Shown here: one piece after another, positions 12,662 to 23,476 of the stretch
Layout: every line of letters begins with the position of its first letter
Position numbering within the stretch: the first letter of the stretch is position 1
Assembly (NCBI GenBank): GCA_003313425.1
Contig: NHZP01000001.1
Span: forward strand, 2,170,001-2,234,000
Direction of reading: 5' to 3'
Source: Pseudopyrenochaeta lycopersici
Taxonomy: Eukaryota > Ascomycota > Dothideomycetes > Pleosporales > Pseudopyrenochaetaceae
Length of the DNA stretch: 64,000 nt
Translations under genes and position numbers: made by a program
Notes under the pieces: model-generated
What the model was told of the DNA's origin: nothing
Database searches by the model: none
What the model saw: the letters and a program-made list of their open reading frames with translations, nothing else

Positions 12662-13651
12662 TTATCGTCGCTCCAATGTATCCATGTCCTCGTCATCAAA
12701 ATCGCGAAGAAGCTCGAGGCCACCAAAATCGTCCTCGTCATGATTGGTGCCGAGGGAGTCCATGCTGGGTTCTCGAAATTGAGACGTGGACATGACAGGG
12801 GTCTGGCGAGTGCTGGTGTGTTGATTCGAATTCGTGCGTGATGTAGGAGGGGGTGCTTCCATGCCGAGGAGATCACCAGCGCATCGCGCAAGGTATTCGT
12901 CGACTGCCCAGAAGCCGCAGCCAGCATGGCGGAGGACTTCGTTCTTGAGGGTGAGAACCTCTTCACGTAGCATTGCTACATTCTCCTTGAGTGCTTTGTT
13001 CTTGGATGAAAACTCGCGGGCGCGACCTTCAAGGCCATTGATGTACTCTTTCTTGCGCTGCCTGCACTTGTGTGCTGCAACGCGGTTCTTCTCGAGGTGG
13101 GACTGGCGAGCGGAGGAGACCTGAAAGGGAAAACCATCGGCAGTGTATGCCTCAACCATTTGCGGTTGCGACTTTGGCCTGCCCCGCTTGCGCTTAGGTG
13201 GCTGAGGATTTGCGTCGTTGCCGCTGTCCTGCGGTGGGGTAGGGCCAGCCTGATTGGCTGAGGCTTGTCTGGTGGTGCGCCGTTTTTTTGATGAAGGTTC
13301 GTGTTCTCGAGGCGACTGGGACTGTTTTGAGTGTTGCTGCGCGGGCCAGATGGTCTCATTCCTAAGCTCCTCGACCGGAATGGAACTTTCTCTAGTGACA
13401 TCGCGCGCGGGCTCTGCAGGCGAGAAGTCTTCTGGGGGAGTAACCTGGCCGTATCGTTCAACAGTAGCATGGGTGAGTAGCGACGGGGGAATGGTGAAAG
13501 CCGGGTTGATGAGTGAATCAGGGCCGCTGGTGAAGGGGGCCCAGGCGTCGTGTTGTTGTTGCTGTTGTTGCTGCTGCTTCATGGCTGGGTCGTGAAGGGC
13601 AACGTAAGCATCGTGGGCCCAGTCGAAGCTGTGCGGGGTCTCAATCTCCAT
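12662..13651 (-). CDS. bZIP transcription factor, ATF/CREB-like
   Basis: A single-exon regulator of 329 residues. The bZIP domain spans about 181-245: the basic region carries HLEKNRVAAHKCRQRKKEY, matching the N-x2-A-A-x2-C-R signature of ATF/CREB-type fungal factors, followed by heptads with leucines and the ending RHAGCG. Before it lie an eight-residue glutamine run (26-33), a Pro/Ser/Gln-rich acidic region and an AT-hook-like RKRGRPKS (about 154-161). The C-terminal 40 residues are strongly acidic (DEDDFGG, DFDDED) and could be an activation region. Family members in ascomycetes act in stress, conidiation and secondary metabolism. The specific orthologue cannot be fixed by eye. The start ATG at 13649-13651 is the only sensible one. 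Confidence 0.88.
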   Translation of the reverse strand: MEIETPHSFDWAHDAYVALHDPAMKQQQQQQQQHDAWAPFTSGPDSLINPAFTIPPSLLTHATVERYGQVTPPEDFSPAEPARDVTRESSIPVEELRNETIWPAQQHSKQSQSPREHEPSSKKRRTTRQASANQAGPTPPQDSGNDANPQPPKRKRGRPKSQPQMVEAYTADGFPFQVSSARQSHLEKNRVAAHKCRQRKKEYINGLEGRAREFSSKNKALKENVAMLREEVLTLKNEVLRHAGCGFWAVDEYLARCAGDLLGMEAPPPTSRTNSNQHTSTRQTPVMSTSQFREPSMDSLGTNHDEDDFGGLELLRDFDDEDMDTLERR

Positions 13652-13662
13652 GATGGTAGGCA

Positions 13663-13680
13663 GTGTGTGTGTGTGTGTGT
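13663..13680. repeat. (GT)9 microsatellite in the bZIP leader
   Basis: A perfect 18-nt GT/AC dinucleotide run ends about 12 bases upstream of the bZIP start codon, so it would lie in its 5' leader or proximal promoter. Such runs vary in length between strains. Confidence 0.9.
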
Positions 13681-15240
13681 ATGTAGCTAGGTGATGTGAC
13701 GTAGCGGGATGGTGCTGGAAAAAGTATGGCAGTGGCGGATAGGTCTGGCCAAGAGATGGTCAGAGTGTGATTCTGTTTGTAAGGCGCAGACTGCAAGTGG
13801 GGAGGCTGCCTATATGGACGACAGCGGAGAAGATGGCCGAAAAGTGCAGCAAGGGCGGCAGTGTGGCGACAATGTGTCTTTTGGACGTAAGAGGATGGAG
13901 AGTGGGAACGGCTTGCGCGTAGGGGAGCGGGGTTTAAGGAGCAAAATGCTGAGCTAGGCGGGCAGGCCGGCCGGCATGGGAAATCAAACAAGCCCCATTC
14001 TGCGGAACATGCGAAAGCACAGAAATCGATCGCGCTTGGTTATATCCGGCTACGCGCCTGCTGATTGGCTCCGGCCCCGTCAACTCCCTGCCGCTCTATG
14101 TCATCGGTCGATCTCCAGGGCAGAGACTGGTGTGCATTTCCAAGCAAGCAGGATTCCCATTCTTCGATGGCTTTGCCCACCACACCTTCCTGATCGCCGT
14201 CTGCGTATTGCTGTAGTTTTCTGGACGTGTTTGCGGGTTTTCTGCGTCTACTGGCACTCGCAGTCCATGTGTTGTTGTGTTGCGCCCGCAACCCATCCAC
14301 TCGTGCTAAGTGCCTGGCTCCGTCGACAGGTACCTTTGTGAATCCAGAAGCGCCGGCTCCAGTTCAGCACTAGACTCCATCTCCACGTCTCCCGCAGCAC
14401 CGCACGTGGACTGTGCTAACCACCAGCTTGCTTTGGGCTGACTCGTCTCCGTAAAACCACTTGCTCTCAATGCGTCTTCGTCGCGGTCATAGACTTCGTT
14501 GGGCACTGCAGCGCCTAGCAATTCGTCTCTAGGTGGATGCTGCTTTACCGCGCCAGCTCTTTACCGCTCTGCTTCAAGTTGACCACCACAGCTCATCACG
14601 TGATCTTGTCATCGCTACCAAACATGTCGACCACTTCTCGCCACGCGGCATGTCCTGCTGACCACTGCCTCCAGCCGCCACCTCCTGCCCCTTTGGCTTC
14701 TGCCGCGGCCGCTATCGCTTGTACGTTTGTCGGAGCTTGCTCCTAGCCAAACATCAGTGTGGTATGACATGACATCTGTACCACACAGTATTGTCGCATT
14801 TGAGCTATTAACATTGTATGCCCCTAAATCTCAATTGCTGTCCGCTCTGCACCCAGGTCGTGAATCTCAATAAGACTTTTCTTGTCTCGTCGTCTTACAA
14901 TGTTATTCTCAAGGAGCAAACTGTCCAAATCGAGCCCGGGCCTCGACTATGACGCACTCGAATGCTTTCCGCGGAACGGCCCACACTTGACATGGGGCTC
15001 AGCAAGCTTCCTCGGCCATTTTTGCCGTTCCAAGCCAACTGACTCGAATTGTCCCGGCAGTGCTCTGGCTCTTCTCCAGAGCAGCCGCTCGGCGCACATT
15101 CGGGAGCCAGAACATCCCCCCCTGCGAAAGGCGGTATTCAATCCAGCATCGTGTTCCTAGTGTCCAGAAGATTCTCTAGATGCTGTGTATTCTCAGCGAC
15201 GGCATTTCTCTTGCAAAAGTATCAATGTCGCGCCGCAGCG

Positions 15241-15260
15241 TTACCTCGAGTTACCTCGAG
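15241..15260. repeat. Two adjacent copies of a 10-bp unit (ttacctcgag)
   Basis: A perfect tandem duplication of ttacctcgag. It is too short to call a satellite. It may be a slippage product or a doubled binding site within the gene-free block. Confidence 0.7.
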
Positions 15261-17268
15261 CCTAACGGACAATTTCTGCCCCAAAGGCTGGAACACAGTG
15301 TGCAAGCGGCGCCCAACGAGGCACGATAGTCACACAATCGACATGGTTCCACCAAAAAACCCTGAAACTAGAGATCTGAAGGCATTTTCTCGATCGCACC
15401 TTCTCAGATTCCCATAGCGTTCTGATCGACATGTCGGTCTGGAAACATGGGAAAGTGAAAAATCCCATGTGAATGCTTTGAAATCCGATAAGACCCCTAG
15501 CCCCGCCCAACCGTTTCCCCTTACATCATCCCACCTCAAACCGGCTTTTAGTCCGAAATGTAGTCAAGGATGAGTGAAAAAACGATTGGGTCTACGTAGT
15601 TGCGGTCCAGTTTTCCGTAACCAGTTACGTAGGAACCACTTCCACTGACCACTCCAATCCGCATCATTCGACCGGGCTAGACTTGTGGAGCTTTCGCGGA
15701 AGGACGTCCGATGGCTGGTTAGCTCGCAGAAGTGCCCGCAATACCGCCCAGCCGCGTTGGCTCAATAAACCGTTGCGATGTTCCAACATCTGGCGTTGCG
15801 TTACAGTGTACAACAACCTGCGACTTGTCTTTGCAACCGACACGAATACTCGACCCGTTTCTGATTGCTTACCTTCTGGGCTCCTTCTCATTGGACTGGC
15901 CAACTATTCCGGCAGACCCCACTCCTCCAATTCCGACCCCTCTATTTCCGCGGAGCGTTGTGTCACAATATCAGAGAATGCACTTTCGTTTTCAGCTGTG
16001 GTGCCATAGATGCAAGGTTACGTGCAGCCCACGTTTAACCCCTGTTCTCAACCCTACCAGCTCCCGCTAAGAGTTTCCGTCTTGACCACGAGTATTAGGT
16101 ATCTATCCGCTCGGCTGAGCTCACCTGATCGGTGTATAGCACCATTGAATCCGGCAAAGATCCACTTCACTTGAGACATGATCGTTCGGGTACACTATCC
16201 GCCTTCCATCACCTCATAACACTTTTCCAGGAAGCCTCATAATTTTGGTTCAGTAAAATGTCAGATCTCCGAAACAGGCCGCTTGCATAGTTGACATTTG
16301 TCGTACAGTCCTTTCACTTCGCCGGAAACGCTTCCCAGCCAATGAGTTCAGTTAATTTCTAACACCTGCTTATGGACGTGTTCCTCGTGTGATGGCTGAT
16401 GTTGTAGATGATCTTTACCATAAGCATTATCGGATTTTCTATTGGTTCGGCGCAAAAGCTCCGGACTTCCATTCTGTGCATTCGTAAGAATTAAGCCTTT
16501 ACATGGTAGTTTACATCAGTGGTGATGTGCAGAATGCTTATCTTCGAGATACGTTCTGCTGCACAGTATTGCTCGGTACGTTGCCCCGGATCGACGTCTG
16601 AAATCACAGGCGGTTGGAACAACGAACTCTGACGTCACTGCACATCATGACATCGTTCACCAGGGGTAATATCCACAATACGACTCGCTTATGAAGAAGC
16701 TAGATCATAGTTCCCCAGGTTGCAAGAAACTGAGCAGACTGCGTTCTCAGATATTCGCCTAACATGAAGCGGGACCTCTTCCCTGCTCTCAGCACCATAG
16801 GTTCAGGGTCTGAGCGATACGTCATTCCGTCACCAGGTCAATAATACTTTCGTCTTTTGATTTGATTCGAATGATCTGTAATTATAATGTCAAACAGAGA
16901 CTGCTTCATAGTCAGCCTAACTGGCATTGCTTCAGTCTCAAACTCTCATCCTCCCGGAACTTGTGGATCCAGAGAGCCGTCAGTTCTAATTCTTTCTCAG
17001 GTTGAGACCACAGACTATTACAGGACAAGTTCAGGATTTGTGAAAAAACATCGAAATTGCTTCGTTATTGATGGTTAACAGCACGTTCGGATCTCGGATT
17101 GACTGGCAATTGCAACTTGAGAGTATCTACCATCAATCCACGTCTCCGGATAGATCATCGTCAATTTCCTTAGCTATCTATGTTGTGGTCAAGCTTGCCT
17201 TAAAACTGTGAATTTTCTTGTTCTTCGACGTTTTTAAAGTCCGTGTTCTCATTCCCAAAGTCGAAAAG

Positions 17269-18348
17269 TCAATTATCCCCTGGAAATCTCGCACCGCCTT
17301 GTCTCCTTGCCTCATCCATGATCTCCATTACCCTGATTGTTTCCGCCCACAGCATTTTTTCGTTTTGCGTCTTTCCTGCAGCAATGTCTTGCGCCACCGC
17401 ATCTGCTTCCCAATAGAATCCTCCACCTGGTATGTCAAATTCGTATCTCGTCCCCGAACTACTCGCCTGATCTTTGTCAAAAACAGTGAACGTATCTGGT
17501 CGCGAGGCAAATGATCCTTCAACCACGATATGTCCTTCAGTGCCCTCAATACGGCAAAATGCTTTACTGGGATTCTTAAAGCACGATGACGAGGTACAAA
17601 TCCCCTGTCGCCCTGTTGAAGGAATTGACACCACAACCGTCGACGCAACATCAATCTCTTCCTGCAGCGTCTGCACACCCTTGACCTCCAATTTCTCTGC
17701 CTCCTCCCCCATCCTCGTATCCAGCGCCAGCAGTGCCCATGTCAGACTATACACACCGAGATTCAACAGGCTCCCCGCGCCCAGCGCAGGATTCTTCAAC
17801 CGGCTGTCTGGTCCCTTTTCAGACAGTCGATGATCAGTGCTGAAATCTGCAAAGACTCGCAGGACCTCGCCAATAATCTTCTCTTCATGCAGCAAGCGCT
17901 GCAGTGAGAGCGTCAGCGGGAAGAAACGCGTCCACATTGCTTCCATGACAAAGACACGCTGTTCTTCCGCCAGAGCAAAGACTTCTCGTGCGTCGCGTGC
18001 ATTGAGTGTAAATGGTTTTTCGCATAATACGTGTTTTCCCGCTCGTATCGCGTCGAGACAGTTCTGCTTGTGGAACGAGTGCGGTGTGCCTATGTAGACG
18101 ATATCTACATCTGGGTCTGAATACACAGCTTGATATCCTTCGTAAACCTTTGGAGCAGGAGAGACACTGGGGATGTTCTCAGATACGAATGTGTGGCCTT
18201 TCTCGAACGAGGAGGAGCCAATGGCCGTAATGATGTGTTTCGCTTTTGCATTAATGCGAACGAGCGCAAGGTCTTTGACAAAGGCGGAGGATATCGCGCC
18301 TGTGGCTATGATGCCCCAGCGTAGGGTGGGGAGGTTTGGGGTTGACAT
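17269..18348 (-). CDS. Gfo/Idh/MocA-family oxidoreductase, dihydrodiol dehydrogenase-like
   Basis: An NAD(P)-dependent dehydrogenase of 359 residues. It starts at MSTPNLP, placing the Rossmann fold (LRWGIIATGAISSAF, residues 9-23) at the N-terminus. The open frame extends upstream to 18663, but that extension reads as unrelated sequence. Diagnostic features are DIVYIGTPHSFH and the family EKPFTLN motif containing the catalytic lysine, followed by VFVMEAMWTRFFP, characteristic of dimeric dihydrodiol dehydrogenase/D-xylose 1-dehydrogenase-type members. The C-terminal half is the GFO_IDH_MocA beta-sheet domain. Members oxidise trans-dihydrodiols of aromatic compounds or pentoses with NADP+; the substrate here is not determined. 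It is a single-exon gene with no defect. Confidence 0.87.
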   Translation of the reverse strand: MSTPNLPTLRWGIIATGAISSAFVKDLALVRINAKAKHIITAIGSSSFEKGHTFVSENIPSVSPAPKVYEGYQAVYSDPDVDIVYIGTPHSFHKQNCLDAIRAGKHVLCEKPFTLNARDAREVFALAEEQRVFVMEAMWTRFFPLTLSLQRLLHEEKIIGEVLRVFADFSTDHRLSEKGPDSRLKNPALGAGSLLNLGVYSLTWALLALDTRMGEEAEKLEVKGVQTLQEEIDVASTVVVSIPSTGRQGICTSSSCFKNPSKAFCRIEGTEGHIVVEGSFASRPDTFTVFDKDQASSSGTRYEFDIPGGGFYWEADAVAQDIAAGKTQNEKMLWAETIRVMEIMDEARRQGGARFPGDN

Positions 18349-18738
18349 GTGTTGTTCTGACTTCAGTTGCAAGCAACTGACGTAGGGAACAAATCGAGCG
18401 CTATAAAGAAGTGTGGGATTACATATATAAGCACAAGGCGATAAATGGCAGATATCTTCTCGGGGAAGTAGCAGACGCGAATAGTTCAGGAACTTGACAG
18501 CGAAAGTCAACACATCCTTTCCGTCGGGGTTGCCCGGCCGTGATTTGACCGAGTCGATGCGTGTCGGTATTATCAAAGCCGATGGACAGCTCCTGTGATT
18601 TACTTTGTATAGAATGCAAACTTCCCGACAACATGAATGATATGGTATTTCCTTGGACTTCAAAATTGCTCCATGCAGTCAATCTTGAGCCTAAAAGATC
18701 CACAATGGTCTAATTGTAATCTAAAAGTTTTACCCCAT

Positions 18739-20271
18739 CTACTGTGCCAAAGGTGTTTGGAATATCAACGCAACATGGTCATCGCCAGCCGTCACCACAG
18801 CTTCCCCATTACCCTGCACGAAAGCCATAATGCCTCCACCCTCACCACCGCCTCTGTGGCCCTTCCATTCGCCAACTAGGCCCTTCCCAGCCGCGGCAGT
18901 TCCACCTCGCGTGTCCCATCGCCGCAATACACCATCGTATCCAGCGCTCGTCAACAACCATCCACCTGGACCTTCTTTCTTGACGAAGTCGAGCTTGACA
19001 ACAGCTTGAGGGGACTCCTCATCCGCGTGCGCGTCTTCTATTCTCCGGCGTACAGCGAAGCGATGTGCAGTATCGAACAGTGTAATCGATCCGTCTACGT
19101 TGCCGGCAGCCATAAGAGTGAGTGGGGGAGAGGAGAAGCTGAGGCACTCAACGTTGTCGCTCCCTGCCTGCAGGCTCGCGAGAATTTGGCCTGATTGACC
19201 CGCTGATGATGCGCCGCCTTTCGCAGCGGCCTGCTTTCCACCACCTGCTTTATTCTTTGCGCCGCCACCACCGGAAGATGTTGATGCTGCTGCAGGTGCA
19301 GCAAGAGAGAGGCGTGGGAGACCAACGATGCGTATTTGACCTTCTGGCCCACCAACTGCGACAAACGCGCCTGATGGTGGAATACCAACTGAGTACAAGC
19401 CACCCTCGACACGGAAACGCTCGTCGATCCCGGAGAGTCCGACAACCGTTTGTGAATCAGATGTAGATGTGAGACCTTGTGATGCTGCATCGCCAAACAC
19501 ATCCCAGACGTAGAGACTCGAGTCTTCAGAAATGGTCGCTAGGAGAGAACCGTCCGGTGACCATGTACCGCCGGTGCAGGACTCGGTGTGCAGGTAGTAT
19601 GCTTGTAAGACCTGGAGTTCATTGCCTTTGTCTGTGCTAATCTGATATACCCAGACGGAGCCATCGCTTGCACCCAATGCAACAACATTGGGATGTTCTG
19701 GCGAAGGGTTTGGGATGAGCCAGTTGATCTCTTCCACTTCTTGTGCTTCGGCTAGAAACTTCCACTTCTTGCCATCAGGAACGCCTTGCCAAACACGCAG
19801 TTTGCCGTCCAAACCTGCTGTCGCCACGAATTGGCCCTTTGGTTCTGAGAAAGTCACTGCATTGATCGAATCCTTGTGTCCATCCAGCGTGAACAAGCTC
19901 TTTAGTCCATCGCGTTCTGTGGGTTGCGCGCTGTCGCTTGGTGCTGCCGCCGCTGCCGTCGAAACGTCTATGATATAGCCCAAATCGTCGCCGCCTCCTG
20001 TTGCAATTATATCTTGGTTGACGGGATGCTGTGCTATGCAGAAGATGCTGTCCTTGTGCCCGTCAAAATGCGCAATCGAGTCGTTCTGCAGATTGATCTC
20101 CATTTGCATGTCCTGCTCGCCATCTTCGCCCTCGTCGTCCGAGTCCATTGGAACATCACCATCATCTTCTATAACCTCATCTGCCTCATCGGCGTCTAGT
20201 GTGTTGTCTTCGTCATGATAGTCGAGATCATCCTCATCGCGGAGGGGCTGGTTTGGATTAGGGACAGCCAT
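18739..20271 (-). CDS. sqt1: WD40 ribosome assembly protein Sqt1-like
   Basis: 510 residues, single exon. The N-terminal 60 residues are highly acidic (DEDDLDYHDED, DADEADEVIEDDGD, DSDDEGEDGE). WD40 repeats fill the rest, starting at FDGHKDSIFCIAQHP and LDGHKDSINAVTFSEP and ending with GEAVVTAGDDHVALIFQ. A low-complexity Gly/Ala/Lys insert lies between blades around residues 345-370. The acidic leader plus about seven WD repeats matches Sqt1/AAMP, in yeast the chaperone for ribosomal protein uL16 (Rpl10) in 60S biogenesis. The gene precedes the CoA ligase gene on the same strand, with about 380 bp between them. Confidence 0.85.
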   Translation of the reverse strand: MAVPNPNQPLRDEDDLDYHDEDNTLDADEADEVIEDDGDVPMDSDDEGEDGEQDMQMEINLQNDSIAHFDGHKDSIFCIAQHPVNQDIIATGGGDDLGYIIDVSTAAAAAPSDSAQPTERDGLKSLFTLDGHKDSINAVTFSEPKGQFVATAGLDGKLRVWQGVPDGKKWKFLAEAQEVEEINWLIPNPSPEHPNVVALGASDGSVWVYQISTDKGNELQVLQAYYLHTESCTGGTWSPDGSLLATISEDSSLYVWDVFGDAASQGLTSTSDSQTVVGLSGIDERFRVEGGLYSVGIPPSGAFVAVGGPEGQIRIVGLPRLSLAAPAAASTSSGGGGAKNKAGGGKQAAAKGGASSAGQSGQILASLQAGSDNVECLSFSSPPLTLMAAGNVDGSITLFDTAHRFAVRRRIEDAHADEESPQAVVKLDFVKKEGPGGWLLTSAGYDGVLRRWDTRGGTAAAGKGLVGEWKGHRGGGEGGGIMAFVQGNGEAVVTAGDDHVALIFQTPLAQ

Positions 20272-20646
20272 TTCGCACGTTCGTTCGGGGTATTCAAATT
20301 TTAGAGGAGAACAAAAGAAACAAAGCTGGGAGGACTAATACTTTGCTGCTCTGAATGAAGGTTTATGAGTGCTTGGGCTGTGCTGCTTAGAAATGCGAAA
20401 TTCTTCTGTCAAGAACTTTTTCGTTCCTGTCGGCGTTTGGAGGGGCAACCCCCGACCCCTCACACGTCATTTGTAATCCAGACATGTGCGGCTTGGCGAA
20501 GTAATGCACATTCAAACCCAACACACAATGCATGTGCTAAATATATCACCACCAGCTGCGAAAGGAAATCTTATTCTACGTAAAAATCCACGCTATCTAC
20601 GAAGCCGAATGCACGTATGTCCTCCAGGTGAATCAACGTACAACAA
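20272..20646. other. Spacer between sqt1 and the CoA-ligase gene
   Basis: 375 bases holding the sqt1 promoter and the 3' end of the upstream minus-strand gene. Nothing else recognised. Confidence 0.5.
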
Positions 20647-22708
20647 CTACAGCTTGCTGCCTGCCTGCCTCCTCTTCTCCTTCTCCTTGTCCCGGAGTAG
20701 TCGTCGTAGAATCTTCCCAGAAGGTGATTTTGGGATCTCATCCACAAACTCAATTCCACCAGAAATCCATTTATATCGCGCCTTGTGTTGTTCGACATGT
20801 TTCTGAATCTCACGGGCGAGGATGCGATCATTCTCTTCAAGACCAACTGATGGCGATTTGACAACAAATGCCTTCGGTACCTCTCCAGTCTTTTCGTTGG
20901 GAATTTGGATAACAGCGCAATCGTTGACTGCCGGATGAGTGAGGAGATGTGCTTCGAGTTCCGCAGGTGCAACCTGGTGGCCCTAAAATAGCGTCAGTAC
21001 CGCGCTCTGATCAATTGATCCAACAGTGTACGTACTTGGACTTTGATAAGTTCCTTTATGCGATCGACAATGAAAAGGTGCTCATGGCCTGCTGGGCCTT
21101 TCTTGAACACAGCCTCATCACCAGTGCGCATATACCCGTCCTGGAAGGTTTCCGTGTTGGCCTTGTCGTTGTTTAGATAGCCTAGGACTACGGAAGGCGA
21201 CTTAACGAGCAGCTCGCCGGGTTGGTCATAGCCAGTGATTTCAACACCTTCGATCGTTACGATCTTGCATTCAACACCCGGGAGAAGCGAGCCAGAGGAT
21301 CCGAACCAGATATCGTCGGGTGAGCTTGAGGAGACTACGGTACATGTCTCGGTGAGACCTTTGTGCAGTATTAGTATTATTGTATGAACGCCAAGTGATT
21401 ACAGGTCTTACCGTATCCTTGCCGGATCTTCCATGATGGGAATATTTTTTGCAGGTCCTCGGCCGTTTCTTGTCCCAGGGGTGCCGCTCCAGTAAAGAGG
21501 GACCATACAGAGCTGAGATCATACTTGGCGAGTTCCTTCGTGTTTTTGGTCATCAAAATGATAATTGGTGGTACCTTGTCAACGTGAGCTAAAAATCGTC
21601 TTTCCCTTGTGGGAGCCATACCAAGAAGAGAGTATTAATCTTGTAATCTTGAATAGACTGTAGCGTTGTTGTAAAGTCAAATTTGGGCAGGACAATGACA
21701 CCATCTCCTCGATAGACGCTGGCATGGCAGATGACGACCAAACCGTAGATGTGCGACATTGGAAGCAAGCCGAGGACATTTTCTGTATAATCGGATTGGT
21801 TTCGTACATCGTTGATTAAGGTGTCTCTGTATGGCTTTTCATGAGTGGCGATTTGTACTGCGAAGAGGTCAGTTTAGGTGAAAATGTATTCGGGCTGGCC
21901 ATACATGTATTCGCGATGACATTCCTGTGCGAGATCATAACACCTTTCTATAGCAGGTGTCAGCAAATCTCATGGAACGCCGAGTAGATATGTGAAGCTA
22001 ACCGGTAGGCCTGAGGTTCCACTAGAGTAGCAAAGGAAGGCAGATCTCTTTGCGCCATCGCCAGATTGCCAATTTAGGGGTTCTAGGCGATCTAACTTCG
22101 ATCCCTCGCGAACAAAGTCATCCACCGTCTTCAAGCCAGTTGTATTCTTACCCCCGAATTTCTCCGGCACATCTAGGATGTAGATACGGTTGTCAGGGAT
22201 GCCGGATTTCTTGGCGGCTTCACGCGCTGTCGCCAAAAGCGGAACGCAGGTGAAGAGGGCTTTTGCGCCCGAGTTTTTAAGTTGATACTCGAGCTCAGCG
22301 GCGCTGTATGCAGCGTTCGCGGGCGTCTGGATGCCACCCAAGCGGTGCGCCGCCCATGCTAGCGGGAGGGTATCGAGCTATTGAGCGTAAGCGTCGCTGT
22401 CGCATCTCAGGCTAGCGCAGGCCACTCACGGTGTTGACTGAGAAAACGGCGATGACCTTGTCCCACTCGGAGCCCTTGTTCGGGTGGAAGCCAAGCTCCT
22501 TTGCAAGTGCTCGTGCGAGAAAGTCAACGCGCTCTTTCACCTCCAAGCTCGAGTATGTCTTGCCAGTCAGGCCGCAGGTGAACGGAGCGTGTGAATAGCC
22601 CAGCGGATGTCGTCCATAGTGTTCATCAAGCATGAAATCGCAAATAGGGATCGAATCGGGCGGATCGAAGGGGAGCTTGGGCACCCAGGAAGGAGGGAAG
22701 AAGGACAT
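20647..22708 (-). CDS. 4-coumarate-CoA ligase-like acyl-CoA synthetase, peroxisomal
   Basis: A seven-exon gene: 22708-22430, 22377-22003, 21947-21905, 21857-21622, 21574-21412, 21358-21036, 20982-20647. The introns are 47-55 nt and the total is exactly 585 codons. The 584-residue product is an ANL-superfamily adenylate-forming enzyme. The P-loop reads YSSGTSGLPKG across the second intron; later come GYGLTETC (A5) and TGDEAVF, and the catalytic lysine lies in PKSPSGKILRR near the C-terminus. The protein ends in Ser-Lys-Leu, a canonical PTS1, so it should act in peroxisomes. The architecture fits fungal 4CL-like or aryl/fatty acyl-CoA ligases, activating an aromatic or medium-chain carboxylic acid with ATP and CoA. 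The exact substrate is not readable. All splice junctions keep frame, so the gene looks functional. Confidence 0.9.
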
Positions 22709-23476
22709 CTTCGGAGTTTACTACTGTAGCATGCTTAGCCGGGAGCCGCGCTGTAGAGATATCGCGTGCGCACCTACCTGTTCTTGATAGAAATTGAAAG
22801 ATTGAAAGGAACCGCTGGCCGAAGACGCCCGGGGAGCTGTGCAGCTTTAAAAGTGATCACGGAAGTCCGCAATGGCGCTAACGAATCAATTTCGGATGCG
22901 AGCTCACCCTGAAGCCGACGATGTCGCCAGCTTTGGAATTGTGGAGAAACTGGGGTACCGAGGTCATGGCTCCCGAAATGGTATGCCGGCTTGGCAGCAA
23001 TACTCCACCACGATAACACAACCCGTCGCGCTGAACATGCATCCCCTCCGGGCTCAACCGCGATTTCAGTCTTGCAATCTGTTAGCGTGCGATAAATGAG
23101 TTGAGATCTTCATGTTTGCTCGCGATGGGCGGGTTGTTGTCCCGTAATACAGCAAACCGCGCATCGAGTCATGACTACTCTGCTGCGTTGGCCGCACCTT
23201 CACTTTCACCCTTGCCTGCCTACTTCAAGCACCACGTGGCTGATGCAAGGTACTTTGCTATTTTGACTTCGCTTACCTATCGCTGTCGCCTTATCGGTAG
23301 GAAAGTTACGATTGGCTTCCTATTGTATGCTCACACTTTTTCCATTGACTTCCTGACACTCTCTACATCCTCTTGGTACTCCCCAGATTTCATTTTATCT
23401 CTCAGAGTGATTACAAGACTCTTACTCATTATATAATTCCAATGTATTCCACAACTCGTTACACCTATTGACAACG
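22709..23476. other. Divergent intergenic region, CoA ligase / AlkB-like
   Basis: 770 bases between two genes transcribed away from each other. Short overlapping ORFs only. It is presumably the CoA-ligase promoter and the remnant promoter of the AlkB-like locus. Confidence 0.5.

Larger units (their letters stand above)
13652..17268. other. Long gene-free block upstream of the bZIP gene
   Basis: 3.6 kb, the longest stretch here without a recognised gene. It holds the bZIP promoter and leader (13652 to perhaps 14500) and the 3' flank of the minus-strand oxidoreductase at 17269. ORFs up to about 120 codons exist, but they have no motif and overlap on both strands. Apart from the GT run and a small direct repeat at 15241-15260 I see no structured repeat or tRNA. 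Confidence 0.45.

Noticed and set aside
12484..12966. A 160-codon minus-strand ORF overlapping the bZIP 3' end
   Set aside because: Out-of-frame shadow of the bZIP gene with no motif; the bZIP frame is complete without it.
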